Positions 17,159 through 27,004 are shown, counted from the stretch's first letter. The stretch is DNA of 64,000 nt from Pseudomonas sp. PD9R (GCF_019200975.1 NZ_JAHTMR010000018.1:36704-100703), one strand, 5' to 3'. A program made the numbers and translations. Notes: generated by a model not told the origin, from the letters alone.

Positions 17159-17769
17159 GTTCGTATGCGTCCAGTGAAGGCATCTAGCCCGCCCTGCTAA
17201 GCCAAGACATTGTGTGCACTTCACTTTAAGTGTACACATCGTCTAGCCTTTTTAAGCAGATCTTCCATGCAGCCAGCGCGCCGTTCGTATTCCCAATCCT
17301 TCAACGCCCATTCAATAGTGTGCCCAGCCCAGTGTCTCGATTTCCAATATCGCGCTAACCCACAGCCTCAACGCGAACCTCGATCATGAGTGGATTCGAC
17401 TGCAATTACATAAAAATGTCACCCTGCAACCAGTCTTCAACCCGTGCCGACACCGCTGAAATTACAAGGCATCTGCAATACGATCAAAAATCACGGCCGC
17501 CACTTTCAGCCTGGAAATCCACCCGAGTGGGCGTGGCGCCATCAAAGTGAACTGGCCAACCGAAAATGCTGCTTCCTGCGCCATGTGCACGAAGGTTACG
17601 ACGGCTGCAACAAGCCATCTCAACGCGTTCATACGTTCGTGGCGAGGTAGCAGGCCGACCAGCGTCAACTCTTGCTGAGTTAGTGATCGGGATATTAGTG
17701 CGCTGCTTAATTGAACACGCTGCACATCCAGCGGATCTGACACAAACTATAAAAATTAATGGTGATTCT
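17159..17769. other. Intergenic region, nothing recognised
   Basis: About 600 bases with only short open frames. A minus-strand frame near 17225-17320 reads EWALKDWEYERRAGCMEDLLKKA in protein-like fashion but has no start or family I know. Confidence 0.35.
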
Positions 17770-18003
17770 ATGACTTGCCTTATTTGTTCTGCTTCCGCAG
17801 ATCGCATCCAGTGCCAAGGGCCATGGGAAGAAAGAGACTGTCCAGACTGTGGACATTATAGAGTTTCCGATGAACTCTTATTGATGCTGATGGAGCAAGG
17901 GCAAATTTTCGATGTGAGCAAAATGAGGGCTTGGCTTACTGCTAGACACGAGGATGGCGTTACACTTTCCATAGAGACACATGATGCGCAGCTGGTGCTT
18001 TAA
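17770..18003 (+). CDS. Small cysteine-rich protein of unknown function
   Basis: 77 residues starting MTCLICSASADRIQCQ. Two CxxC pairs (CLIC and CPDC) with a following histidine could form a zinc ribbon. The C-terminal half (LLLMLMEQGQIFDVSKMRAWL) is helical. I have the impression of similar short proteins in Pseudomonas genomic islands, but know no function. It stands alone between decayed regions; the start has only a weak ribosome site. Confidence 0.55.
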   Translation: MTCLICSASADRIQCQGPWEERDCPDCGHYRVSDELLLMLMEQGQIFDVSKMRAWLTARHEDGVTLSIETHDAQLVL

Positions 18004-18560
18004 GTGGTTGGAGGCCTGTCGCGTGCTTGCGCACCGGGTGCCGCTGAGATCTCCCAGTTTCCGCGCGAAGGACTTCCCGACGTGCACAGGGTTTCCGACC
18101 GCGCGGGATCAGAGCATGACTAACATGTAACGTTTCGTATCACCTACCATTCTTAGGGATTGAAACGCGGTATCTGCTGCAAAATCGGGACTCAAGCCAA
18201 AAATGGGCCATCACCATTGACTGTCAATCTCAACATCATAGATTGACTATCCTCCGCGGGGTTGAGCCCAACATTGATATTCCTTCCTGCGAGGAATTGC
18301 TCGGCCAAGTATGCACATTGGCACATGCTCTTCAGTCCAGGACGAATTGGCTGCGTTGTCGGCCACCAGATGTGAGGTTGTGGACGAGAGAGTACAGGTA
18401 AGGAGGGGACAACTACCAATAAAGCCTCCATAACCAGATTGAACAATCAGGAGGGTGTATGAGCCGAAGAAAATCACAACTGAGAGCGATCAGCAGCTCA
18501 GGCCTGACAAAGCAATAATAGAAAGCAGCAATATTGCTGACTTAAGAGTTTCGCTTGGAT
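18004..18560. other. Intergenic region, nothing recognised
   Basis: About 550 bases with short overlapping open frames on both strands and no convincing start, motif or terminator. Confidence 0.35.
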
Positions 18561-18917
18561 CTAGTCTTTAGGCAAAATTTCAAGCACCAACTCTGCGGGC
18601 CGGCACAGGCGAACACCGAGGGGAGTCGCTACAAGAGGCCTGTTCATGAGAATAGGATGCGCGTCAATAGCATCCAAGAGAACCTCATCACTTAGACTTT
18701 TATCGTCCAGGCCCAAATCTTTATATTCTTGCTCCTGGATGCGAATGATATCCCTTACGGAAAGGCCTGCACGCTTTAAAAGATCAAGTAAAACCTGGCG
18801 ATCTAAAGGATTAACAAGGTATTCCACGATATCAGGCTCAAAACCTGCACGCCGGAGGAGTTCAAGTGCTCCTCGAGAATGGGTGCACACTCCAGCGTGA
18901 TAAATAATAATGCTCAT
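18561..18917 (-). CDS. ArsC-family arsenate reductase-like protein
   Basis: 118 residues. The thioredoxin-like N-terminus MSIIIYHAGVCTHSRGALELL carries the family's nucleophile at Cys11, though arsenate reductases usually have a CGTSR or CSTSR loop and here it is CTHSR. The later family signature is present (AHPILMNRPLVATPLGVRLCRPAELVLEIL). It would reduce arsenate, or a different oxidised substrate, with glutathione and glutaredoxin. It stands alone without arsR or arsB, so a true arsenic role is uncertain. Confidence 0.82.
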   Translation of the reverse strand: MSIIIYHAGVCTHSRGALELLRRAGFEPDIVEYLVNPLDRQVLLDLLKRAGLSVRDIIRIQEQEYKDLGLDDKSLSDEVLLDAIDAHPILMNRPLVATPLGVRLCRPAELVLEILPKD

Positions 18918-19013
18918 CGTAATTTACCCATGACGCAATGATTAAAATAAATCTAGACACAGAAATCTGCTAAAACTGTAACATTCTTGCAGGCATTGGC
19001 AAAGCGAAACAAC

Positions 19014-19258
19014 CCAATTGAGCAGGCTCGTGGGGCAGGCGCAAAATGTCTATTGGCGTCCGCAATGCCACTGTACCCGCGAGAGACGGTTCAAAGCCTT
19101 CATTTTGCTCGGGAGCGAGGTTTAAGCCTCGCAGTTGTCTCGGATCCAGTAATTGCTCCTCGCTAGTGTTCGACTCAAGCGCATCGAGTAGTTTCTTGGT
19201 TGCTGTTCTGCTGGAAGCAATGCGCGACGCGATGCCGGCTGGAGGCAGGCGATCGATC
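19014..19258 (+). pseudogene. Remnant of a second RpiR regulator (SIS domain)
   Basis: One frame reads EQARGAGAKCLLASAMPLYP then RETVQSLHFARERGLSLAVVSDP before a TAG. After a deletion and frame change it continues VFDSSASSSFLVAVLLEAMRDAMP. This is collinear with EQAKEAGATCILSFAMPLYP...VFDSSVSSAFLVTVLLEAMCDAMP of the intact regulator at 15.9-16.8 kb. There is no start and no HTH, so it is dead. Confidence 0.85.
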
Positions 19259-19304
19259 ATCTCTAAAGCGAAAGGTGTTTGTTCGATAACTCCATCGAAG
19301 GCCC

Positions 19305-19958
19305 TTAGCAGACGAAGTCTGTATGTCCAATTACGTGCGTCCGCATCGTTTGCAGCAGCGCCTCACGGTTTCCCTCGGCCAGGTGATCTACAATCTCGAA
19401 GTGTCCGCGGACAGACCTTGCAAGCATGACAGAAGTGTTATTTTCCCGACGTGCCGCAAGAGGTATTCGGTCACGCAAGTCGAAGATCATCTTGACTAGG
19501 TCCGGATTGCTGCAGTGGTGCAGCAGACGGTGATGAAAGGCTCTGTTGCAGTCTTCTTGTTCTCTCGCCGTTCCGGAAGCCACAGCATCCGAAAACGCCT
19601 GAGCAAGCCTCTTAAGTGTTTGAATATCCTCAAGATCCATCTTGCCAATCACAGACTCTACGGCAGAAAGCTCGAGTATGGATCTGATCTCCAGAATGTT
19701 CTGCACGCGCTCCTGCGTAAACGTTTGAACTCTGTAACCACAGTTTGGAATGGACTCAACGACGTCCCGCTCAACCAGATTCTCAAGCGCCTGGCGAATG
19801 TCTAAGCGGGAGTGTTCATAGGTGAGTTCAAGCTCGGCTTGCTTCAGCCATGCCCCGGCACCGAGGCGGCCGGAGGTGATATCACGCTCTATCAAATTTG
19901 CAAGGTCGCGGACCCTGAACTGAGCACCGCGCTGTCGAGTTGTAGTTGATTTACTCAT
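19305..19958 (-). CDS. GntR family transcriptional regulator (FCD type)
   Basis: About 217 residues. The N-terminal winged helix shows VRDLANLIERDITSGRLGAGAWLKQAELELTYEHSRLDIRQALENLVERDVVES. The C-terminal helical FCD ligand domain contains EIRSILELSAVESVIGKM and CNRAFHHRLLHHCSNPDLVKMI. It probably controls the hyu genes upstream on the same strand in response to a small acid. The start is uncertain: ATG at 19958 gives the usual N-terminus, ATG at 19991 adds eleven residues, and neither has a strong ribosome site. Confidence 0.85.
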   Translation of the reverse strand: MSKSTTTRQRGAQFRVRDLANLIERDITSGRLGAGAWLKQAELELTYEHSRLDIRQALENLVERDVVESIPNCGYRVQTFTQERVQNILEIRSILELSAVESVIGKMDLEDIQTLKRLAQAFSDAVASGTAREQEDCNRAFHHRLLHHCSNPDLVKMIFDLRDRIPLAARRENNTSVMLARSVRGHFEIVDHLAEGNREALLQTMRTHVIGHTDFVC

Positions 19959-20069
19959 GCTCTGGGTTTGTATAGGCTCTAAATTTAACATATGGCTAAG
20001 GCCGATAACATACTTATCGACCCGCCCGCCGGCATCCTTAACAAAAACAGGCTACCCCATCTTTAGAGA

Positions 20070-20387
20070 TCAATCCAGCGGCGTAACGTCCATCTGGAAC
20101 GTCTTCTCGAAAGACTCTTCATTATACCATCCGCGCGCGCTTCGCTAATAGCCTTGTTAAACCGTAGTAAACAATAAATAGCAACACAAGCAAAGGCACA
20201 CTTCTAAACAACTGAACATAAAGCCATGCAACAGCCCTGACGGGCTTTACCGGACACAAACTCAGCACCACTATTAGGAAGCCTAAGAGCCCCCTAACGT
20301 AACACTAACCAAAGCAAGCAAAATTGTCAGCGGAATACCTAGCAGTAACTGCAGAAATGTCTGATTTATAAATAAGAAGTCCATCAT
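20070..20387 (-). pseudogene. Fused remnant of ABC permease B and binding-protein tail
   Basis: The minus strand begins MDFLFINQTFLQLLLGIPL with GGGAGG upstream. It frameshifts, reads AVAWLYVQLFRSVPLLVLLF, and then jumps directly to FNKAISEARADG and, after another frameshift, EKTFQMDVTPLD plus stop. Compared with the intact set at 28.6-31.0 kb, the rest of permease B, the whole ATPase gene and most of the binding protein have been deleted. Confidence 0.85.
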
Positions 20388-20394
20388 ACCCTCC

Positions 20395-21092
20395 CTAAGG
20401 TGCTGAGTGAATGGCGCTTTTCGACGCGCTGGATCGCAAGAGTCGACCTTGCACATAAAATGAAGTAGATCAGCGCCGCAGCTAAGTAAAAATCAAATGG
20501 AAGGCGTGCTGAACTCGCACCAACCTGTGCTTGCCGCATCAGTTCAGCTAGGCCAGTAACGGAAAGAAGCGACGACTCTTTAAAGACACTTAACCAGACG
20601 TTACAGCATGCCGCATAGTCAATGGGCTACTATCCGGCGCAACCGCAAATATCTGGGCATTCCACAGGCGCTAGCTACCTCAATCTCGCCCTTGTGCACG
20701 GCATTAAAACCACCCCGAAGTACCTCGGTCCCTTGGGCTCCTGACGTGACGGCTATTGCAATAGTTCCCGCAATAAACCCAGGAAAATAGGAAAACCAAG
20801 ATGACCCAAATAGCGGCTGCATCCAGGTAAGGACTGCACTACCCCCGAAGCAGATAATATAAATTATGGGTAGGTCTGGAAGACCACGAATAACTGTCGT
20901 ATATGCCTCTGCAATGCCTGCAAAAGCGCGACGATTTAAGATTTTCGCCCAAGCTCCCAAAGTCGCGAAAACCATCCCGAGCAGCATTCCACACACTGTC
21001 ACTGCCAGCGTGATCGCCGCGCCCTGGAGAAGTGTTGCCCCCCAGCCGTTTGGACCGAATCCAACGACACCAATGAAGCTAACCGGGTTCAT
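20395..21092 (-). pseudogene. Frameshifted ABC permease A (amino-acid type)
   Basis: From the ATG at 21092 the frame reads MNPVSFIGVVGFGPNGWG and stays close to the intact permease at 31.0-31.7 kb through GGFNAVHKGEIEVASACGMP. A one-base loss after RIVA and a small deletion then break it. The remaining tail (VWLSVFKESSLLSVTGL, LAAALIYFILC) is visible in another frame down to 20395. The product would lack its last membrane helices, so it is almost certainly inactive. Confidence 0.85.
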
Positions 21093-21170
21093 GATAGATG
21101 TGACCTGTGATACCACGGGATCGCTCATACGCCGCCGCTCTCGTAGAGCGACGGCGCTCCCTATCAACGG

Positions 21171-22838
21171 CTAAATGTCGAGGCCGTAGATATCTCTGGC
21201 CGCAGCCTCTGAAATCCGCTCTTCTTTCAGATCACGAATTACTAGCTCGCGGGATCGGAGCTTGGGATCACCAAAGCCTCCCCCACCCGCAGCGACCATT
21301 CCCACCGCCTGACCTGCTTGGAGAACACTTTTCCGGCGCTCAAGTGCGGGCGCACCCTCAGGCATTTCCACTCGAGCGGGAGTGCCGCCATGGCCGCCAA
21401 AAATCCCATAGGGTGATAGCAGGGTACTCGTCCCGCCTGCAGAGATCGTTGCGACATGATCCAGCATCCGAACTCGACGCCTCATAGTCATACCACCACG
21501 GAACTCGCCAGGGCCTCCTGAGTCCTGAACAAACTCATAACACTCGACCATTATCGGATGCTCAGTTTCGAGCGCCTCAATGGGCAGGTTCGCGGTATTG
21601 GTGGTGTTCACCTGGACACCATCCAACCCATCTTTACTAGCTCGAGCCCCCATCCCTCCGCCTTGCATTTCGTTGTAGACATAGAAGCGCTGGGTACGTG
21701 GGTGGATACCGCTGGTGGTCAGCAGAATACCGCCGGTAGATGCCGCGGCTACGCGTTCAGGCATCACTGGCGACAACGCCGCGAAGATCATATCTACCAG
21801 ACGCATCGCGATGTCGGTACGGCTGTAAACAGCAGCGGGAGCTGTCGAATTCAGTACGCTTCCCAACGGCGCTGAGATATGGATTGGGCGATGAAAACCG
21901 GAGTTCGCGGGGATCTCTGGATCCACAAGCGCCTTCACCGCAAAAAATACCGTGGCCTGAAGTGCGGTAAATACCATGTTTATAGGAGCTCGCACTTGCG
22001 GCGGAGCATCCGGAAAATCTAAAGATAACTCGTCACCTTGAACGGTGACTCGCACCTTCAGATTGAGTATCTCGTCTATCAAATTTGTATCAAATTCGTG
22101 CTGAAACTCATAAACCCCATCTGGGATCAGAGCAATACCTGCCCGAGTTCGCCGCTCCGTATAGTTCAGAATCTCTGCCGAGGCCTGAGCAACGAGTTCG
22201 CTGCCATAGCGCTCACACAAATCCTGGAAGCGTTGCACTCCTAGGCGGTTTGCCGCCATTTGTGCCCTAAAGTCACTTTTGCGCTCGTGCGGAACTTGGC
22301 AGTTGAGCAGGATAAGATCCATGACGTCATCCTGCAGCTTACCTTCCTTGTAAAGACGCACAGGAGGAATTCGAAGCCCTTCCTGAAAAATATGCGCGTG
22401 CCCTCGGTCGACAAAGTCCGAGTGGTGGGCAAGGTTAGCAACCCATCCGACCATTTGGTCCCTGAAGAATACGGGCTCCATTAACACGATGTCATTCAGG
22501 TGGGTACCACCCCCTGTGTATGCATCGTTACCAATGAAGACGTCTCCTGGGCGGACCGCCGTCATGTCGTGATGCTCGATGACGTAGGATGCGATGCCGA
22601 GCAGTGAGCCCAAGTGGATGGGGATGTGCTCCGCTTGTGCAATGGTATTACCCGCGTTATCGAACAACGCTGTGGAGCAGTCCTGGCGCTCCTTGATATT
22701 CGTAGAGTAGGCCGCGCGGATGACTGCCTTCCCCATTTCCTCCGCGATTGTCGAAAGCGCGCTCCCGATCACGGCGACGGTAATTGGATCAAGTTTAGTC
22801 GACTCTGAACGTGCCGACATCGGTTCGTTGAGGCTCAT
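21171..22838 (-). CDS. hyuB: Hydantoinase B/oxoprolinase family protein
   Basis: 555 residues. Family motifs are LDPITVAVIGSALSTIAEEMG, IKERQDCSTALFDNAGN, GDVFIGNDAYTGGGTHLND and GGGMGARASKDGLDG. HyuB works with HyuA as an ATP-dependent lactam/imide-opening enzyme (N-methylhydantoinase, 5-oxoprolinase or acetone-carboxylase relatives). Its start overlaps the hyuA stop by ATGA, so the two are made as a complex. The glycine-rich C-terminus and DIYGLDI end are complete. In this histidine island a hydantoin-propionate or opine lactam is a plausible substrate; this is inference. Confidence 0.9.
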   Translation of the reverse strand: MSLNEPMSARSESTKLDPITVAVIGSALSTIAEEMGKAVIRAAYSTNIKERQDCSTALFDNAGNTIAQAEHIPIHLGSLLGIASYVIEHHDMTAVRPGDVFIGNDAYTGGGTHLNDIVLMEPVFFRDQMVGWVANLAHHSDFVDRGHAHIFQEGLRIPPVRLYKEGKLQDDVMDLILLNCQVPHERKSDFRAQMAANRLGVQRFQDLCERYGSELVAQASAEILNYTERRTRAGIALIPDGVYEFQHEFDTNLIDEILNLKVRVTVQGDELSLDFPDAPPQVRAPINMVFTALQATVFFAVKALVDPEIPANSGFHRPIHISAPLGSVLNSTAPAAVYSRTDIAMRLVDMIFAALSPVMPERVAAASTGGILLTTSGIHPRTQRFYVYNEMQGGGMGARASKDGLDGVQVNTTNTANLPIEALETEHPIMVECYEFVQDSGGPGEFRGGMTMRRRVRMLDHVATISAGGTSTLLSPYGIFGGHGGTPARVEMPEGAPALERRKSVLQAGQAVGMVAAGGGGFGDPKLRSRELVIRDLKEERISEAAARDIYGLDI

Positions 22839-24925
22839 GCGCGCTCCTCGATAATCAGGTTGAGATAGGAGTCTACGCGCGCGGTCTGCCCTGGAAGGAC
22901 AAGCGTCGTGGAGTCCATTTGATTGATGATGGCCGGCCCGTCTACAGCATGACCTGGACCAAGTTTTTCCCTGTCATACAAGGGGCACTGAGTAAAGCCT
23001 CCCGCCTCAGGAATCCAGACCTCCCGAACTTGATCGATCGCCTCTTCAACCAGCGTGCTGGCCTGGGGCTGAGCGCGGAATTTGGCTTTCTCCACGCGCC
23101 CAGTAGCAGCCACACGAAGTGTTGTCACTTGGATTGGTTCTGTGGTCGCAATGTAGCCATAAGCGAGTTGATGTGCGTCCTCAAACGCCTTGCGCAGAGT
23201 TTCAATCATCGCGCTGTCAACTTTACCTACAGGACACGGAACAGCCAGTTCAAAACCTTGGCCGCCGTAGCGCATATCCAGCGTACGCGAGACAGTACGA
23301 CGCTCCTCCTGTATTTCCTCCTCCTCAAACCAACGGGCGATATCTTGCTCCAGCTCGGCGAACCCGCCTTCCAGGCTATCGCAACTGCTGCTCTCTAGAG
23401 GCAGCAGCCGTGTCAGAGACGTTGATGTACGAAGATCGGTCAACAGCAAGCCAAGCGCGCACATGATGCCGGGGTATTTCGGGATCACGATTTTCGGCAT
23501 GTCGAGAGCACGCGCCAATCGCGAGGCATGGATAGGTCCTGCTCCCCCGAACCCGAACATCACATAGTCCCGTGGGTCGTGGCCGCGCTCGACGGATACC
23601 ACACGAATCGCTTTGGCCATGTTGGCGATCACAACACTGATGATCCCCTGAGCCGTTTCCATCACGCCGAGCCCCAAACGCGCACCTAGGCGAGCAATAG
23701 CCGCTTTAGCTTTGGCTTGGTTTACAGGAAGGCGACCATCAAGCAGAGCGACGGGATTCAGCACCTGAAGAACGACGTTTGCGTCAGTTACTGTAGGCTC
23801 GTCTTCGTTGCCTCGGTCGAAGCAGATTGGTCCAGGGGCAGCTGCAGCACTACGGGGACCAACCTTCAGGAGACCACCAGCGTCGACATATGCAATGGAG
23901 CCACCACCAGCGCCAACAGTGTGAATATCGAGCATCGGAAGCTTGAGCGGATGTCCATGGACGACGGCTTGGTTAGCCATGCTCGGAACGCCACCCTTGA
24001 TAAGCGAAACGTCTGTCGATGTCCCACCCATATCAAAAGTAATAAGGTTGTCGAAACCCGCATTTTCTGCGATCGCCAATGTGCCCATTACCCCCGCTGC
24101 TGGTCCCGACAATACGGTACGAGCAGGGAAGCGCTGTGCCGACTCTGACGAAATGATCCCGCCATTTGACTGGGTAAGGTGCATCGGCGAGTCGACACCG
24201 ATCTCGTCTAGACGCGGTTTGAGTCGTTGTAGATAGTTCTTGATGATCGGCCCGAGATACGCGTTCACAACAGTCGTGGAGAACCGCTCGTATTCCCGGA
24301 ACTCGCGGGCAACCTCGTGAGATACCGTGACGTATGCTCCTGGGATCTCTTCTTCTACGATGCGCCTGGCGCGGAGCTCGTGATCTGGGTTGACGTAACT
24401 GAATAGGAAACAGATCGCGATGGAGCGAATACCATCATCCCGAAGCTTGCGAGCGGCGCGGCGAACGCCAGCTTCGTCCAGTTCTTGGAACACTGTGCCA
24501 TCAAACAATACGCGTTCGGCCACCTCAAGGCGCCGATCTCGTGATGCTATTGGCTTGGGTTTCTCGGTTTGCAAGTCATAAAGAGCGTCCCGTTTTTGCC
24601 GACGTAGCTCAAGGACATCCCTAAACCCTGCGGTAGTGATGAGGCCGGTCTCCGCGCCACGCCCAACGATGAGTGCGTTCGTAGCAACGGTTGTCCCGTG
24701 CCCGAAGTAATGGACATCGGCCGCAGTACCAGAAATGCGCGAAACCTCTCGCAAGCCTTGTTCGACTGCATTGGCGATACCTAACGACGGGTCTTGTGGC
24801 GTACTACTCACCTTCCAAACGAAAATTTCGTCATTCGTCTCATCAAACATACAAATGTCTGTGAAGGTGCCACCTGAATCGACGCCAATTCGCAGGCGAA
24901 GGCGTTCAGTAGTCAAGTTGAGCAT
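22835..24925 (-). CDS. hyuA: Hydantoinase A/oxoprolinase family protein
   Basis: About 696 residues from MLNLTTERLRLRIGVDSGG. The actin-like ATPase fold shows the phosphate loop GVDSGGTFTDICMFDE, YFGHGTTVATNALIVGRGA and FDMGGTSTDVSLI. It would activate the amide of a cyclic substrate by ATP phosphorylation for ring opening with HyuB. I chose ATG 24925 because it aligns with the start of the paralogous copy at 32645; the frame opens nine codons earlier. It is the first gene of hyuA-hyuB-permease. The promoter lies about 260 bases upstream, an unusually long leader. Confidence 0.9.
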   Translation of the reverse strand: MLNLTTERLRLRIGVDSGGTFTDICMFDETNDEIFVWKVSSTPQDPSLGIANAVEQGLREVSRISGTAADVHYFGHGTTVATNALIVGRGAETGLITTAGFRDVLELRRQKRDALYDLQTEKPKPIASRDRRLEVAERVLFDGTVFQELDEAGVRRAARKLRDDGIRSIAICFLFSYVNPDHELRARRIVEEEIPGAYVTVSHEVAREFREYERFSTTVVNAYLGPIIKNYLQRLKPRLDEIGVDSPMHLTQSNGGIISSESAQRFPARTVLSGPAAGVMGTLAIAENAGFDNLITFDMGGTSTDVSLIKGGVPSMANQAVVHGHPLKLPMLDIHTVGAGGGSIAYVDAGGLLKVGPRSAAAAPGPICFDRGNEDEPTVTDANVVLQVLNPVALLDGRLPVNQAKAKAAIARLGARLGLGVMETAQGIISVVIANMAKAIRVVSVERGHDPRDYVMFGFGGAGPIHASRLARALDMPKIVIPKYPGIMCALGLLLTDLRTSTSLTRLLPLESSSCDSLEGGFAELEQDIARWFEEEEIQEERRTVSRTLDMRYGGQGFELAVPCPVGKVDSAMIETLRKAFEDAHQLAYGYIATTEPIQVTTLRVAATGRVEKAKFRAQPQASTLVEEAIDQVREVWIPEAGGFTQCPLYDREKLGPGHAVDGPAIINQMDSTTLVLPGQTARVDSYLNLIIEERA

Positions 24926-25184
24926 AGATCGTGCGCTCCATAAAAATTGCAAAAAATCAGGCTATCTGTTCTAGGCGCCTGTATTGGCGCCAATCCTTGG
25001 GCAAAAAAATCGCGTTTGCTATTGCTCAGTCATCCCAGTATTGGGGCCTTCCGGGAGGGTCCACTCCTAGCTAATACGTATCGATAAGCTATCGTGCGTA
25101 TCAGGCTGTATCCGTACCGAAGGTCTGTGGAGGTCGGGATTTCCTGGCCATCGCGCAGCTGGTGAGTAACAAATCGGCCAATTG

Positions 25185-25212
25185 ATAGTATCTATCCATG
25201 CTAAATTTGCAA
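25185..25212 (-). promoter_or_regulatory. Promoter of hyuA
   Basis: TTGCAA (25207-25212), 16 bases, TACTAT (25185-25190) on the minus strand. The same arrangement and flanking words (ATAATTT before, ATAGATA in the spacer) recur before the duplicated fused gene at 32.7 kb, which supports the call. Confidence 0.6.
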
Positions 25213-25630
25213 GCATTAAATTATTCATACATGCCCGTTCATGCAAAGTCTCCTGACTTTATTCAGGCACGCTATAAAAACGTGCGCGAAGCATGAGTGA
25301 CGCCCAAATTAAGTTCGTTTTTTTATGAGTGCTTTACGGCATCCCTGGAGTTTCAATAGCCATGGCATTATGTTCCAACCGTGTCACGGTCGCGCACTGG
25401 CTTTCAAAGCCTAACTAGAACTAGGCCAAAAGCTCAAATTCCCCCTGGCAACTGGACACTGACCTTGCGAGCTATCGTGCATACCCCCCACCAAGGGCCT
25501 CATTCCTGACACGATGCGGAAGAGACTGCTCGCAGGCCAGGCATCAATACGGCACAGCAGTGGGCTTCGATACGACTTATCCATGTCAGCACCTGAGCGC
25601 CAAAGCTTAAATAGATTTCCCTCGGCGGGA
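25213..25630. other. Intergenic region between hyuA promoter and hutU remnant
   Basis: About 400 bases without a recognisable gene; a minus-strand open frame at 25411-25644 has no family I know. Confidence 0.35.
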
Positions 25631-26164
25631 TTATTGCCCTGCATCTGTATGGCGCATCACACCAGTCGATGGGTCGTTATGAAGCACGCGAGCAATACGC
25701 TCCGCTGCATCGGTACCGTCGCACACAATGACCATGCCCGAGTGCTGCGAGAAGCCCATGCCTACGCCGCCGTGGTGCAGCGATACCCAGGTCGCGCCAC
25801 TGTCAATATTAAGCAAGGTATTGAGCAGCGGCCAGTCGGACACCGCGTCAGAGCCATCGCGCATCGATTCGGTTTCGCGGTTAGGGCTCGATACCGAGCC
25901 CGAATCCAAGTGGTCACGGCCGATCACCACCGGCACCGACAGCTCGCCGCTGCGCACCATCTCATTAAACGCCAGGCCAAGATTGGCGCGCTGGCACAGG
26001 CCGACCCGGCAGATGCGCGCCGGCAGGCCCTGGAAGCTGATGCGTTCGCGGACCATGTCCAGCCAGTTGTGCTGCTGCGCATCGTCGGGGATTGCGGCCT
26101 TGACCACGGCGGCCGGCTCGGTCTGCGCGCGGTCACGATGCTCTTCCCAGGTCCAGCCGGCAGG
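25631..26164 (-). pseudogene. hutU: Truncated and internally deleted urocanase (hutU remnant)
   Basis: The frame reads PAGWTWEEHRDRAQTEPAAVV, then jumps to IPDDAQQHNWLDMVRERISF, and ends HNDPSTGVMRHTDAGQ followed by stop. Against the intact hutU at 33.9-35.6 kb it lacks the N-terminal half, an internal block of about 90 residues, one glycine and one glutamate codon, and the last 20 residues. It is joined at its 5' side to an IS5-family transposase fragment. It cannot make active enzyme. Confidence 0.92.
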
Positions 26165-26328
26165 TAGGCAGGTAGGTAGGGTTTTCGACAATTACCGGCC
26201 TTTGGGTATTACGGTTCAATCAAAACCAGAAAACTTCTCGAGGTCACTACCTGATCCATCTCGGAGAGGAATCGTTCGCTGCGTGTCTGCTTACGCATGC
26301 CGGCGAATTCAAAGTCGTAAAAACTCAT
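26165..26328 (-). pseudogene. IS5-family transposase N-terminal fragment
   Basis: From the ATG at 26328 the minus strand reads MSFYDFEFAGMRKQTRSERF and then LSEMDQVVTSRSFLVLIEP. A TAA then replaces the usual tyrosine or histidine codon, and the frame continues YPKAGNCRKPYLPAYLPAG, a standard IS5 N-terminus. It runs straight into the hutU remnant near 26165. A possible terminal repeat (GACTTGTTCGGAGCTTCC) lies around 26383-26401. The central part of a similar transposase is at 16.9-17.2 kb. Confidence 0.82.
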
Positions 26329-26431
26329 CTGGCTCACGGGCAGCTCGGATCAGGTGGTGAGGGAGTATTTCAGCATATTTGAGGACTTGTTCGGAGCTTC
26401 CTTAAGCGACAGTTCTCGCATATCCGGCGGA

Positions 26432-27004
26432 TCAGTGTGGAGTTAGCTCGATCACACAGCACCGACCGGTGACAGCAATCTCATGCAATTCACTGTTACC
26501 GTCATGTAGCAGACAATCATGCCGCCCCAGCACTTCATGCGTGCTATTACCCAAATTAACCTGGGTCTGTTCAGCCACACTGAAGATCAGCACCGTACTC
26601 GCCGAACTAAAAAAACGCTGCTTACCCTCAAGCCATTGCAACCTAGCGCTGAAACGTTCCGGTGCATAGATCAGATTGAAGTCAAGAATCGGCCCGCCGA
26701 ACAATGCGCAGTAAACTAGGCACTCGCCGCTGAAGGCAAACGAGTCCAGTGGTAACAGTAGCCGCGTAGACTGCCCATCGACCAGCAACATCATGCCTTG
26801 GCCCTGCAGCACCGTGATGACCCGCTGATAACCAGCGAAGGTAGAAAACCCGCCTGATTCACCGATATCGGCAATCGACACGCGCCAACCGAAGCTGTCC
26901 AAGTCGTCACCGGCATCGCGGGCGATTTCTAAGGTGCTGCCAGCGCCGTTTTTCCACGACATACGCGGATAATTAGCCGCGCGCAAAACGTTCAAATGAC
27001 CCAT
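26432..27004 (-). CDS. hutD: HutD family protein
   Basis: About 190 residues from MGHLNVLRAANYPRMSWKNG. Cupin-like motifs typical of HutD are present (MSWKNGAGSTLEIARD, FGWRVSIADIGESGGFSTFAGYQRVITVLQG). HutD is a conserved helper of histidine utilisation in Pseudomonas, thought to bind formylglutamate or urocanate and limit pathway flux. The ATG at 27004 gives the family's usual N-terminus; the longer open frame upstream is not protein-like. It follows hutG with a 170-base gap. Confidence 0.9.
   Translation of the reverse strand: MGHLNVLRAANYPRMSWKNGAGSTLEIARDAGDDLDSFGWRVSIADIGESGGFSTFAGYQRVITVLQGQGMMLLVDGQSTRLLLPLDSFAFSGECLVYCALFGGPILDFNLIYAPERFSARLQWLEGKQRFFSSASTVLIFSVAEQTQVNLGNSTHEVLGRHDCLLHDGNSELHEIAVTGRCCVIELTPH

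Noticed and set aside
17462..17743. Minus-strand open frame of 93 codons
   Set aside because: No ribosome site, no recognisable family, and overlapping equally long frames on both strands.
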